Assembly (NCBI GenBank): GCA_017354895.1
Contig: CP071496.1
Location: 3,100,001-3,164,000 of the forward strand
Reading direction: 5' to 3'
Length of the DNA: 64,000 nt
Source: Podospora comata
Lineage: Eukaryota; Ascomycota; Sordariomycetes; Sordariales; Podosporaceae
The notes beneath the pieces are model-generated. The model did not search any database. It was not told the DNA's origin and was given only the letters and a program-made list of their open reading frames with translations. Position numbers and translations under genes: made by a program. This document shows, piece by piece, positions 11,541 to 20,369 of this stretch (position 1 is its first letter; the number at the start of each line of letters is the position of its first letter).

Positions 11541-11895
11541 CTAAAACACAGACTCAGCCTCCGAGTCAGAGGAATCGGCATAGGGATCCTCTTCTCCAAT
11601 CATCAGGGGGTTGAACAGTGAGTGCTCCATGGTATTGATTTCGACCGCAACGATCCTTATTGAGCACCAACGGCCAATAACCTTAGAACATCGAAATCAA
11701 CTACTGGTTAGAATTGATACACGACTTGTAGAAAAGATCGCGCGGCCACGCGCTCAGGTGAAGGGTACGTACCGGCGCCGGAAGGCAGCCTCAGCAGTAG
11801 GAGCGAAGAAATGGATGGGGTTGCTTCAGAAGGAGCGCGTTGGGGTTCGCGGAGGTGGCGATTTGTTGCCAGGCTGCAGAGGCGAGGGTGGCCAT
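11541..11895 (-). pseudogene. Mini-gene remnant, copy B (two exons, one in-frame stop)
   Basis: Candidate two-exon small gene. Exon 1 (11773-11895) starts with ATG in context CCAAGATGGCC and encodes MATLASAAWQQIATSANP at its N terminus, but codon 35 is TGA. It ends at a GTACGT donor. The intron (11682-11772, 91 nt) contains TTCTAAC and ends in TAAG. Exon 2 (11541-11681) encodes 46 residues ending EEDPYADSSDSEAESVF and matches copy A residue for residue in length. Without the TGA the product would be about 87 residues. A second frame of exon 1 is also open past the TGA, so a small indel is an alternative to a point mutation. Not recognised as any known family. Confidence 0.45.
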
Positions 11896-13044
11896 CTTGG
11901 AATTCAGTTGTAGATGGTACCTTAGGTCTGATGACAATGTAGGTGTCGGGTTTGATGATGATGTACCTGACAGGTCTGATTTGGTGGTAATGTGAGTGTC
12001 AGATATTTGGAGATGTGTGCGCTTGCGAGGCGGGAGAAATGAAGCCAGAAGAGGAGATAAAAGCCAACTTCTTCATGGAGGCCGGCAGAGAGTTGACCGG
12101 TAGCCTGGCGCGTCCTGACGCGAGATGACCACCTCGACGCGGTTGTTCTTTGGGGCTCTCTTTGGGTGGTTGATCCAAATGCACAGCTTGACGCCGACTT
12201 CGTTATATATTGCGAGCCTATGCCCTATGCTATCACTCGCTCCTTCCGTCCAAAGTTTGACGTTGAATTGACTCTTCCCCTTAGATTACCCTGGTTTACC
12301 TTGTGGAAAAGAAGCAAGTTGAAACTCCTAACCCGGACTCCGAATCTCTCTTTCCCTCTGGCCTAATCGCGCTTATCAACAAATCTTTATAGAAAAACTA
12401 TATAAATTGATAAAGATAGGAACGGATTTTGATCACGAAATCAATAAGAGGTACCCAAATGCCTGATTCTGAATTGATCTACATTTCTTTAATCCCAAAT
12501 TTACGGATGGAGCGATTGCAAACTCCAGCATTTTCCAAAGATTGTCACCAACAAGGAGTTAACATAGAGGATTATATATCCGAAGGCTCTCAATCGTGTG
12601 CAATCATGTGTGGCTGAATCTTGGATGGTGAGCCTTGCAAATGGGTGGTGGTTCAAGTACCCTAACCCCGGTCGCTTTGAAGGCGTGTGATTGGTCAGCA
12701 CGCAGAAACCAATAACAAAGGCTGAGGGTTTCAAATTTTCAAAAAAGGTAACTCCAGGAGGATGGGCTCACATCTTTGCGCCGTGGCTTCATGACGTGCC
12801 AGTAGAGCACGGGTCCTGCCAAACTTGGAGATACTTTCAAAGTTTAGGTAAGCCTTCAATCAAGTTAAGCGTTTGCTATTCCAGTTAAAACCAGGTGGTC
12901 GATGTGCCAAGCCAAGTCATGCCGGCCTTCAGCTTGTTTAAATCACCTGCAAAATGCGAACTGTCAGGTATCTTTTCTCTCCCACAAACTTCCAAAACAC
13001 CGGTCCACTATTTACACCAACATCTCAAAATTTTGAAGCTCAGT

Positions 13045-13560
13045 ATGGAACCCTCACGTTCGCCTTTCCCTCATTTCCAAGAGCTCTTCGACGCTGAACA
13101 GCAAAAGCTCAATGTCATCGAAAAGAAAAGCAAAAACCTCAGGGAGATAGCACTCTCCATCGATGAGATGGGTACGAAAGTCCTTGTTCAAACCTATAAT
13201 ATTCGATAGGAGTACTTGTCCGAATTCTCTCCCCGATATGACAGTCTTGATAAGCTTAAAAAGGATGCCATGGTATTTTGTCATGCCGTCTGCGACAGCA
13301 TGGAACTTGTGGCTAGAGTAACATCAACCGTGGCACAAGCCACGTCCGTTTTGCCTGAGAAGGTTGCCAAGTCAAGACAGCGCATCGACTCGTTGTGTGA
13401 AAACGGATGGTCTAATAGAATAGATAAACCACTGGAGATAATGTGGGATGGCTTAACCGATAGCTATGTAGGGGGGGAGGTACTTAGAAACATATTGGAC
13501 GATATGGATAGACGGTTACGCCTCCGGAGGAGTGTTGCCATGCGCGACGCTATTTATTAG
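13045..13560 (+). pseudogene. Helical-protein gene interrupted by an in-frame TAG
   Basis: A continuous frame begins at ATG (MEPSRSPFPHFQELFDAEQQ) and runs to a stop at 13558-13560, broken only by TAG at 13207-13209. Both sides look like one helical protein rich in Lys, Glu, Asp and Arg: an N-terminal segment with EKKSKNLREIALSIDEMG and a C-terminal segment with RNILDDMDRRLRLRRSV. Splicing around the stop was tested: the GTACGA donor gives only 38 nt to the nearest AG and shifts the frame, and the CAG at 13242-13244 also breaks the frame. The TAG would derive from CAG by one C-to-T change at CpA, the dinucleotide favoured by repeat-induced point mutation. Family unknown. Confidence 0.45.
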
Positions 13561-13861
13561 ATCGTACTGTTTTACTTTAGTTATTTCCGCGAAGAAAATA
13601 TACGGAATATACCTAAGGTAAATCAGGGTTTAGTAACGGGCCGGTAGAGATGAAGTATTGTGACGAACCCCTATCCAGAACCTCTGAAAGGGATACTGGT
13701 CGAAGGCACTTCTGAATAATCCTGGTTCGGTGCAGCTAAGCAGTGCACAACAAGATGTCTCAATGTGAACACAAGATACCGTGAATACAAGCTGTGATTG
13801 CATACTGCGGAACTGTCTATCTACATCAGCCAGTTCCTCCGTATATATAGACCTTGATCCC

Positions 13862-13905
13862 CCAGGTACCTCCGTACCTGGCTCACCTCTTGGCAGAGGT
13901 GAGCC
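13862..13905. repeat. Two perfect hairpins sharing two bases
   Basis: CCAGGTAC-CTCC-GTACCTGG (8-bp stem, 4-nt loop, 13862-13881) runs directly into GGCTCACCTCT-TGGC-AGAGGTGAGCC (11-bp stem, 4-nt loop, 13880-13905). The GG at 13880-13881 belongs to both stems, so the two cannot form fully at once. Both are GC-rich inside AT-rich surroundings. Possible roles are a mobile-element end or a transcript hairpin; none is demonstrated. Confidence 0.85.
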
Positions 13906-14073
13906 TCGCATTACCCTGCAGCCCCGCCGTTGTGCCTTTCTTCCCTGGTTGGCTACCCCGGCCCACTGCAGTCTCCGCTCGGTCTTGCTCTATGGTTGGT
14001 CTGTGACATCAATAAATTAATAACTAACTTACGGCTTCCTATAAAGGATTACTAAAATACTATTATTACTTAA

Positions 14074-15483
14074 TTACTTTCTCTTCACTAACCACTGTAG
14101 AGTTTGGCCTCGCGAAAGGGCTTGCGGTAACTCCATCAAAAGCTTCCTCATGGACACTGTTCCCAACATAGTGAACTTCAGCATCTGTCCTACCTCTTCC
14201 AGCTTCCGGGCGAATGTTTGTAGCTCATAATCACAAACAACCGTAAGGTTTACCCCAACCATCGATGAAGCGAGCCACAGCAATAACATCTTGACTTCCG
14301 GGTCGCCACCAAAAGCTCCACAGCCCCACGGACCGGTTTTGATCTCGGATATGGTACCGTCCAAGCTTGAAGAAAACGCCGTATACGCTTTTGCTATTTC
14401 CCGTTCCATATTCCCCGGGTCCAAATCGGCAAGTCTCTCATCATTCACCAGATCCAGTTCTAGAGCATCCATAAAAAGCATCGTCCGGAACTTCCAAGCT
14501 GCATCACCGCCCTGTTGAGGATCCAACATACTTCCAACAATGATATCTCTTCCCTTGCCAACAACATTGACCATAGCCTGTGCCCCACGCACCTTTAGCA
14601 CCTGTTCATCTCCAAGTGGCGGGGTAAACAAGACAATAGGACACACCTCAGGCGATATCCCAACATGAACCTCCTCCTGAGTAGCAGACTGCCCAAACCC
14701 AACGACCCTGTTTGCCGAGATCACCACAGCTTGTCCATCGCCATCACCCACTCCTAGGCTACCCGGCAAAGTGTCATATGTCTCCACCACCACGACCTTC
14801 AGTTCACTAAGTGGTCGATCTTGCGCAGATATCTCGTCGTAGTTCTCTGGCAGGGAATGCAATGAATATTCCACAACCCAACCGTCCATTTTCTTTTCAT
14901 CACAAAGAACATCCCCAAAGTACAGCATCAAGGCCCGGAGATACCCCCTCACGGCAACAGGATGCTTCTGCTGAGAAGAATACCATATCCCAAATTCGTG
15001 CGTCCCATCGTCGTCCCGAAATGGTGGTAAACTCAGTGTGCGGAGGAATTGGTGCACAACCAAGCAAGCTATTTGCCTGCGGGAGAAGGGCAAGCTGTAA
15101 TTCTCCCTGCTGAGCACAGGGATTCGGCCGTTCTGAAACAGAACTGGCATTTGTAGCGCTATATACACGATACGAGGCCATACTTTCGCGAAGAAGACCT
15201 CGGCAGTGTCGAACGACGTGGCGATTGCATCTATTAGAAGCTCATAATCCCCCGCTGGCTGTGATGTCGCGCGCAGAATGACAGATATTGTGTCCAGAAT
15301 GTCGACTAATCCAGTAGTAGAGTTGACAGGCCGGCAGAGGATTGCCTCGAGGACGGGCCAGAATGGGAATTGTCCATTCTCGTCCTCGGCTTGGTCACCT
15401 GTTGGGTGGAGGCTGAAGCGGTCGGTGCATTTGTATTCGGGGGAGAAAGGGAGGAGGTAGAATTTGGGGTGTGGTGGTGACAT
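14074..15483 (-). CDS. PARG: Poly(ADP-ribose) glycohydrolase (PARG) family protein
   Basis: Predicted to hydrolyse poly(ADP-ribose) chains made by PARP during DNA-damage signalling. 469 residues, single exon, from the only ATG near the frame's beginning (MSPPHPKFYLLPFSPE). The order of PARG elements fits: an alpha-helical accessory region, then VVGFGQSATQEEVHVGISPE with the adjacent catalytic glutamates E270/E271, and a downstream GPWGCGAFGGDPEVKMLLLW motif at about 382-400, the family's GCGAFGGD signature. The usual GGG before the catalytic loop is replaced by VVGFG, so loop geometry may differ. Length matches a PARG catalytic core without long regulatory N terminus. It is divergent from the REI1-like gene and borders the decayed island, yet its own frame is intact. 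Family assignment is strong; activity is inferred. Confidence 0.88.
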   Translation of the reverse strand: MSPPHPKFYLLPFSPEYKCTDRFSLHPTGDQAEDENGQFPFWPVLEAILCRPVNSTTGLVDILDTISVILRATSQPAGDYELLIDAIATSFDTAEVFFAKVWPRIVYIALQMPVLFQNGRIPVLSRENYSLPFSRRQIACLVVHQFLRTLSLPPFRDDDGTHEFGIWYSSQQKHPVAVRGYLRALMLYFGDVLCDEKKMDGWVVEYSLHSLPENYDEISAQDRPLSELKVVVVETYDTLPGSLGVGDGDGQAVVISANRVVGFGQSATQEEVHVGISPEVCPIVLFTPPLGDEQVLKVRGAQAMVNVVGKGRDIIVGSMLDPQQGGDAAWKFRTMLFMDALELDLVNDERLADLDPGNMEREIAKAYTAFSSSLDGTISEIKTGPWGCGAFGGDPEVKMLLLWLASSMVGVNLTVVCDYELQTFARKLEEVGQMLKFTMLGTVSMRKLLMELPQALSRGQTLQWLVKRK

Positions 15484-16104
15484 TTCGGGGCTTCTAAACT
15501 GACGGCGATCTGCCAGTGTTTGGGTAGACAATCTAGACCCAGGCTCAGAGGGAAGGAAGCTTGTCGACACCCGCGCGGGGGAGCCGCTGATTGCACAGCC
15601 ACGACCCTTAACCCGAGTGTGAGTCACAGAACGCACAGAACCGTCCAGGAAGTCAATGGCGTTTGTTACGGAGAAATAATAGCTCAAGAAGGAGTTTTCC
15701 TCATTGGAAGCCAAATATACAATGGTCTAAGATGATGCTGGAGAGTTCGAGCTACGTTTCTGGTCATAGGGTAGTCAAGGGTTAGGGTTGTATATTGAGT
15801 TGATATCTGCTTGTGCCCAATGCAATTTCCCACAATAACTGTACACTCAATTTCTTTGGAAAAAGGTATCACTGGCCTAATTCAACTGCTACTATCAATT
15901 TCAGCAATGGTGAGCTCCCTTGCGATGATTTCCTCCTCAACTGGTGTGAACTGGTGATGCTTCGAATTCATGATGAATCATTTCCATTGTGCAGCCCTTT
16001 CATTGGTCAGAAGCACAACTCGGTGGCGATGCAGTATGCCGCTTCACCACATTTGGTTAGCGCCATCCCGGTGTAAGCCGCTTGGACAACCGATTCACAC
16101 GATC
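15484..16104. promoter_or_regulatory. Divergent promoter region, PARG / REI1-like gene
   Basis: About 620 nt separate the two divergent start codons. In-frame non-ATG extensions are open on both sides, so 5' exons are not excluded, but no protein-like sequence or splice signals were identified. No specific factor site was recognised. Confidence 0.5.
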
Positions 16105-17271
16105 ATGGTCCATCTCTCAAGCAAGTCTAGGGATATAAAACAAGTAGAGCATCACTTCAGGCAGAAACTCGGTCTATCATCTTCACAAGGCATCAACACT
16201 TTGCCATCACCAGCAGCTGCACCCAGCGGACCACACCACCCTAATCACTCCAGCACCAACACCTCCCTGATACTCATGCCAGACACTGCAACTGCCACAA
16301 CCACCACAGCGACTACCACCAACATGGCTCTATCAAGCTCACCGAACAGTCGGTCATCAACCCCTGAGAGTAATCTCTCCCATTCCTCCATACCACCATT
16401 CATCCCGGGCCAATGTCTCTTTTGTCTCCATCTATCATCATCCTTCCTCGACGGCATAGAGCACATGCAAAAGTCCCACGGGCTATTCATCCCACATCGA
16501 CAGCTATTTTCTACCGAAAACCTCGAGGCTCTCTTTGAATACCTCCATCTCATCATCTTCGAATACCACGAATGCATCAAATGCGGGACAACAAGATCCT
16601 CAGTGCAAGCGATGCAGCAGCACATGACCGGCAAGCCAGGGCACTGCACATTTGACATCTCGGACCCAGAATCCGAGTTTGCCGAACTCTATCGCGGGAT
16701 ATTGAAGGGACGAGAAACAGACGGCCAGAAAGGTGACCAAGAGAGCACTTCCAATCCTTGGAATCAGGCTCGGGCAGTTCAAGTTGATGAAGATTCACTT
16801 CGGTTACCCTCGGGGAGGATAATATCAAAGAAATCATCCGTGATGCCACCATCACCTTCAGCGACGAATGCTTCTCGGTTGCGACACAACCGGACTCGGG
16901 TATCAGCTGCTGCCGCGGAGATAAGATACGCCATGGGAGAAGAGTCTAGCGATCACGAGGACGAGGAGGAGTCGGTCCAGCCAAGTAACTCGGAGACAAC
17001 ACCAGGCGCGCAAGTGGTTTTATCAAAGAGGGAAAAGAAGCGGGCAAGGGACATGGAGGCATATCAATTGACGCGGATGAGCGCGAATGATCGGACAAGC
17101 TTGATGCACCTGCCTGTGTCTCAGCAACGGGCCTTACTGGCAACCCAGCTGAGACACCAGGAAAAGATGCAGACTGAGGAAAGAAGACAGCGAGCAAAGA
17201 TTGATCGGAAGGGCAACAAGAATTTGTATGCGTACTGGAATACCGAGACGCCGGTTTATCTGTGCGGATAG
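16105..17271 (+). CDS. REI1/ZNF622-like C2H2 zinc-finger protein, N-terminally short
   Basis: 388 residues from the ATG in GATCATGGTCC. After a Ser/Thr/Pro-rich leader it carries a C2H2-like module (CLFCLHLSSSFLDGIEHM then H), a spacer, and a second module with CIKCGTTRSSVQAMQQHM and GHC. Then come the family features LPSGRIISKKS, an acidic patch (SSDHEDEEES) and a basic helical C terminus ending NKNLYAYWNTETPVYLCG. This order matches the central and C-terminal parts of Rei1/Reh1, cytoplasmic factors of late 60S subunit maturation. The two N-terminal zinc fingers of canonical Rei1 are absent, and no upstream exon encoding them was seen in the 620-nt gap. It may be a shortened paralogue with a different job, or an N-terminal exon may be missed. 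The stop lies 120 nt from the stop of the convergent ICMT-like gene. Confidence 0.8.
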   Translation: MVHLSSKSRDIKQVEHHFRQKLGLSSSQGINTLPSPAAAPSGPHHPNHSSTNTSLILMPDTATATTTTATTTNMALSSSPNSRSSTPESNLSHSSIPPFIPGQCLFCLHLSSSFLDGIEHMQKSHGLFIPHRQLFSTENLEALFEYLHLIIFEYHECIKCGTTRSSVQAMQQHMTGKPGHCTFDISDPESEFAELYRGILKGRETDGQKGDQESTSNPWNQARAVQVDEDSLRLPSGRIISKKSSVMPPSPSATNASRLRHNRTRVSAAAAEIRYAMGEESSDHEDEEESVQPSNSETTPGAQVVLSKREKKRARDMEAYQLTRMSANDRTSLMHLPVSQQRALLATQLRHQEKMQTEERRQRAKIDRKGNKNLYAYWNTETPVYLCG

Positions 17272-17391
17272 GGGCTTGGGTATATCATGCAGCACCACGT
17301 AGCAGATAGTAATTCGCCCTCCGGTGTCCGAAGCCAAATGCAACCAAGTTTCATTCCCCGGCCGCATAAACTCCCACGGCTTGTCCACACC

Positions 17392-18102
17392 TCAAAACAC
17401 CCCCGGAACAAACCTCGCCGTCCTCGAATGCCACCCCTCCCACTCCACCCCAAACTTTGTTCTCAACATCTCCTCCTCCTGCCTAACCCTAGTCCAAACC
17501 GCCCCGAGCACAACCGACACCCCCACCGGCGCCAACGACCACTCCAAATCCCTCAACCACTTGTACCACCTCTCCGACGCCCAGCAGCTCACCACCCCGT
17601 CCACCCTCGCCATGAGCGCGATATTGCAAAAAATCAAAAGCACCACGCCGGTGTAACTGGGGTGCTGAACATATCTATACAGCCCTGTTGTTTTGAGCCT
17701 ATCCGGCTCTGCAAGCGCAAAGGTGAAGTTTTTGCCTAGGGAGGCGTATGATGCTAAGCGGAGGGGGACTCCAGCGCAGAGGATGAGCGCTAACGGGATG
17801 GCGGTTGAGGGGGACCAAGTTACCAGGTCTGGGTTAAGGTGACGGCATTGGTTTGGTGGGAGGGCAGGGTAGAGGTAGGCGAGGCGGGCGGAGAGGAGGG
17901 TTAGGAGGCCGAGCGGGGAGAGCATGATTTTGGTGGCGTGTTTGTCTGTTATGTGGCAGGTTGTGAGGGAGTCGGATTTGGAGCGGGTTGGGGGGTTGGG
18001 GTTGGGGTTGGGTTGTCGGCAGGCGAAGTATGTGCCTATTGTTGAGGCTAGGAAGGAAAAGGCGAGGGTTGCTTGGGGGAGAGAGGGGAGTGGGGGGAGC
18101 AT
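17392..18102 (-). CDS. ICMT-like isoprenylcysteine methyltransferase family protein
   Basis: 236-residue multi-pass membrane protein from ATG (MLPPLPSLPQATLAF). Hydrophobic segments occupy the N-terminal half. The C-terminal half has the ICMT/PEMT-type cofactor region: LKTTGLYRYVQHPSYTG, with its R-x-x-x-HP-x-Y core, then a membrane re-entry segment and RVRQEEEMLRTKFGVEW, including the E-E-x-x-L helix. Ste14/ICMT enzymes methylate the prenylated C-terminal Cys of CaaX proteins in the ER using S-adenosylmethionine. This protein is divergent from Ste14, so the substrate is uncertain and it could be one of the fungal ICMT-fold paralogues. The frame is open upstream of the chosen Met, but that extension is not membrane-like and is read as leader. 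Confidence 0.78.
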   Translation of the reverse strand: MLPPLPSLPQATLAFSFLASTIGTYFACRQPNPNPNPPTRSKSDSLTTCHITDKHATKIMLSPLGLLTLLSARLAYLYPALPPNQCRHLNPDLVTWSPSTAIPLALILCAGVPLRLASYASLGKNFTFALAEPDRLKTTGLYRYVQHPSYTGVVLLIFCNIALMARVDGVVSCWASERWYKWLRDLEWSLAPVGVSVVLGAVWTRVRQEEEMLRTKFGVEWEGWHSRTARFVPGVF

Positions 18103-20369
18103 GGTTGGTGATTTTATGATTGCGTTATGGGGTTTCGGGTGCTTTGGTTTTGCGGGGTTCAATGATTCATGATTATGAGATGGAATATGGAGGACGGTGG
18201 TTAGTGAGAAGAGCCGGCAAGTGAAGTGAAAACCATTGCGAATCCTGCCGGATCGTCCGGTCGTGTGGAAGAGATCAGCTGCAGGCTGTGCGGGAGATGC
18301 CGACGTCATGTCACAGAGGGAGGCACAGCTTAGGCCACTTTGATGGCCTTGGTTAAACAGCAGCTTGGCAACCAAAGTCGCTCAAGAATTAGACATTATA
18401 CCGAGAAAAAAGCATTAAATACCTAGAAGCCGGATCAACAGCTGAGAGTCTAAGCGGGAAAATAAGTCCCGTGATGTTTATGTTGCTTTGTTCGCAAATC
18501 TCAATGGCTGCGGTTGCGGTTGAAGTGTCGTTGAATTAAGGTTCTATTTTTGGGGTCGAATGTGCCAAGCCGCTAGGGAAACGTCCTTTGGCGGTTTATT
18601 GGTTCCTTGGACAACCGCTGCATGTTGTATAATACTCCTGAAAATTAGCCCCTGAAATACCCCTGGAAAGACCATGAAAAAATAACCTTCTCATATGTGT
18701 CATTACAAACAATCGGTAGTCAGTAGCCCAAAGTTCAGACGTTCAAGGAAGAGTCCCAAATCGCCATCAAAGCTTCCATGCCACCCATCTATCCCTGAAG
18801 TGCCGGATCATGTTTGATGATAGTACCCGAATTATTGCTTTCCGCCCAAGAGAGTGCAGGTCCTTCCAAGATGAATCTGTTCATAGGAGCCTGTTTTCAA
18901 AAGGGGTCTGTGTTCAGAAAGGGATCTGTGTTCAAAGTGCGCCTGTTCCAAAAATGTGGTGTTTTCAAAACGAGGCTCTTTCCTTCATTTTTTCATCTTC
19001 CAAGAAATAGAAGACCCATCACAAAGAAAAAAGAAAAAAAAACGCATTCAAACTCGGCAATTAAGCCAAGCAACTCACGTGGAGACTCTCTCGTTTGAAG
19101 CCGGTCCTGAAGTGGTCAGTATTAGCTCATAGAAAACAAAACACAGAGGGCCGGTAGCGGCTATCTCTCACACCAACACGATACTTCCTATGCGCATGTC
19201 AGTAATCTTAGCTTTTAACCCCTCATGATTGCACGGCGGTCATGGGAACAGGATCATCGTCAAACCTTGTAAGGGATCAGTCAGCAACATGTTCTTTATC
19301 CAAGTATAAAGCCATCCGTACCTGTGTCAAGGAGTTTGTTTTTCATTGCCACCGCATTCAATCTGATCCTGGCAATCCCTGGCTCCCCTTTACCCATCGG
19401 ACTTTCTTGGGCTCAGTGCAGGAGTACACTCTCTTCATCGGTTGTGACTCAAGTGCCCTTCCAAGGGGGCATCCATCACTTCCATCTTCAGCCATCTCCC
19501 GTAAAGTAGCTGACATTGCTGACGTATGCAGGTAGCGGTCTCATTCAATTTCCCAAATCTGCCCAGGGATAGTCGAAGACGCAAAGTGAAAGTGAGAAGC
19601 AGTACAAGTACGGATGCCGTATGGGACAATGTAATGCTCTGTCAACAATACCGTTAGCACCCTCGCCTTACCAATATCCCCGTAAGCGTCTGGACAAGAC
19701 TTACAATTCTCAAGAATGGAACCCCCGTCACAGTGAGATACATTCTCGGAGCGAGCGTGGAATCGTGAGCCCTCGTCTTTAAGTGTGGATGTGCTGCTTG
19801 GTGCTTTTGGTTGTTTGAACGACACATGTGAGATGTTTCTCCTGTCTGTAGGCAGCTATTCAAAGTTTTTAACTTTGAAGGAGGGAGCCCTTTCCAGGCG
19901 ACTCTCAAGACTTCAAACGGACAGAAACACTCCTCTACCACAGAACTTTTAATCAGGAAAGCCATGGTCTTTTTGCATCTACTTTTTATTCTGGTGGGTC
20001 GCGGACAGGTGGATGAGAGAATAGGTGCACAGATGGGAGTATTTTTGATGTGGCCAGCGGTGCGAATGGCTGAGTTGAGTTACGGAACCCTATCCAAGTC
20101 GGAGCACGTGCGACCTCCTACGATGACCAAAAACAAATAGAAGCCGTAGGCATGTTGAATTGAATCAGATTTTAGTACTATCCTGGTGGAAAAATTTAAT
20201 CTGGCTTCGATCGTGGGTCGCTGGCAGATTTGCCTATTTTTTTGAGCGTCCCTTTTTTTTTTTTTTTTCTTTTTTTTTAATACCTGCACTCGTTTTTCAC
20301 AGAGTGTCCAGTCCATCGCCATCACTGCGCATTTCTGAGGATATACCTCGCCTCACATTATAAATCAGC
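18103..20369. other. Intergenic region with short imperfect repeats
   Basis: About 2.2 kb between two gene starts pointing outwards. No gene supported. An imperfect repeat of roughly 17-18 nt, built on CTGTNTTCAAAAGGGG-like units, occurs about five times at 18893-18975. A T-tract of about 28 nt interrupted by one C lies at 20250-20279, about 90 nt upstream of the next start codon, and may be a promoter element. Confidence 0.5.

Larger units (their letters stand above)
8658..13044. other. AT-rich gene-poor island (decayed sequence)
   Basis: More than 4 kb with no intact gene. Compared with the GC-rich flanks, the stretch is visibly rich in TA dinucleotides and stop codons in all frames. Two related mini-gene remnants (11034-11175 and 11541-11895) lie inside it. 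A loose repeat of GTCTGATGA/GTTTGATGATG-like units occurs at about 11930-12000. The frames at 9043-9255 plus and 10738-10986 minus are short and unrecognised. The appearance fits old repeat-induced point mutation or relaxed selection, but no transposase, reverse transcriptase or clear terminal repeat was found, so the origin is inferred. Confidence 0.55.
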
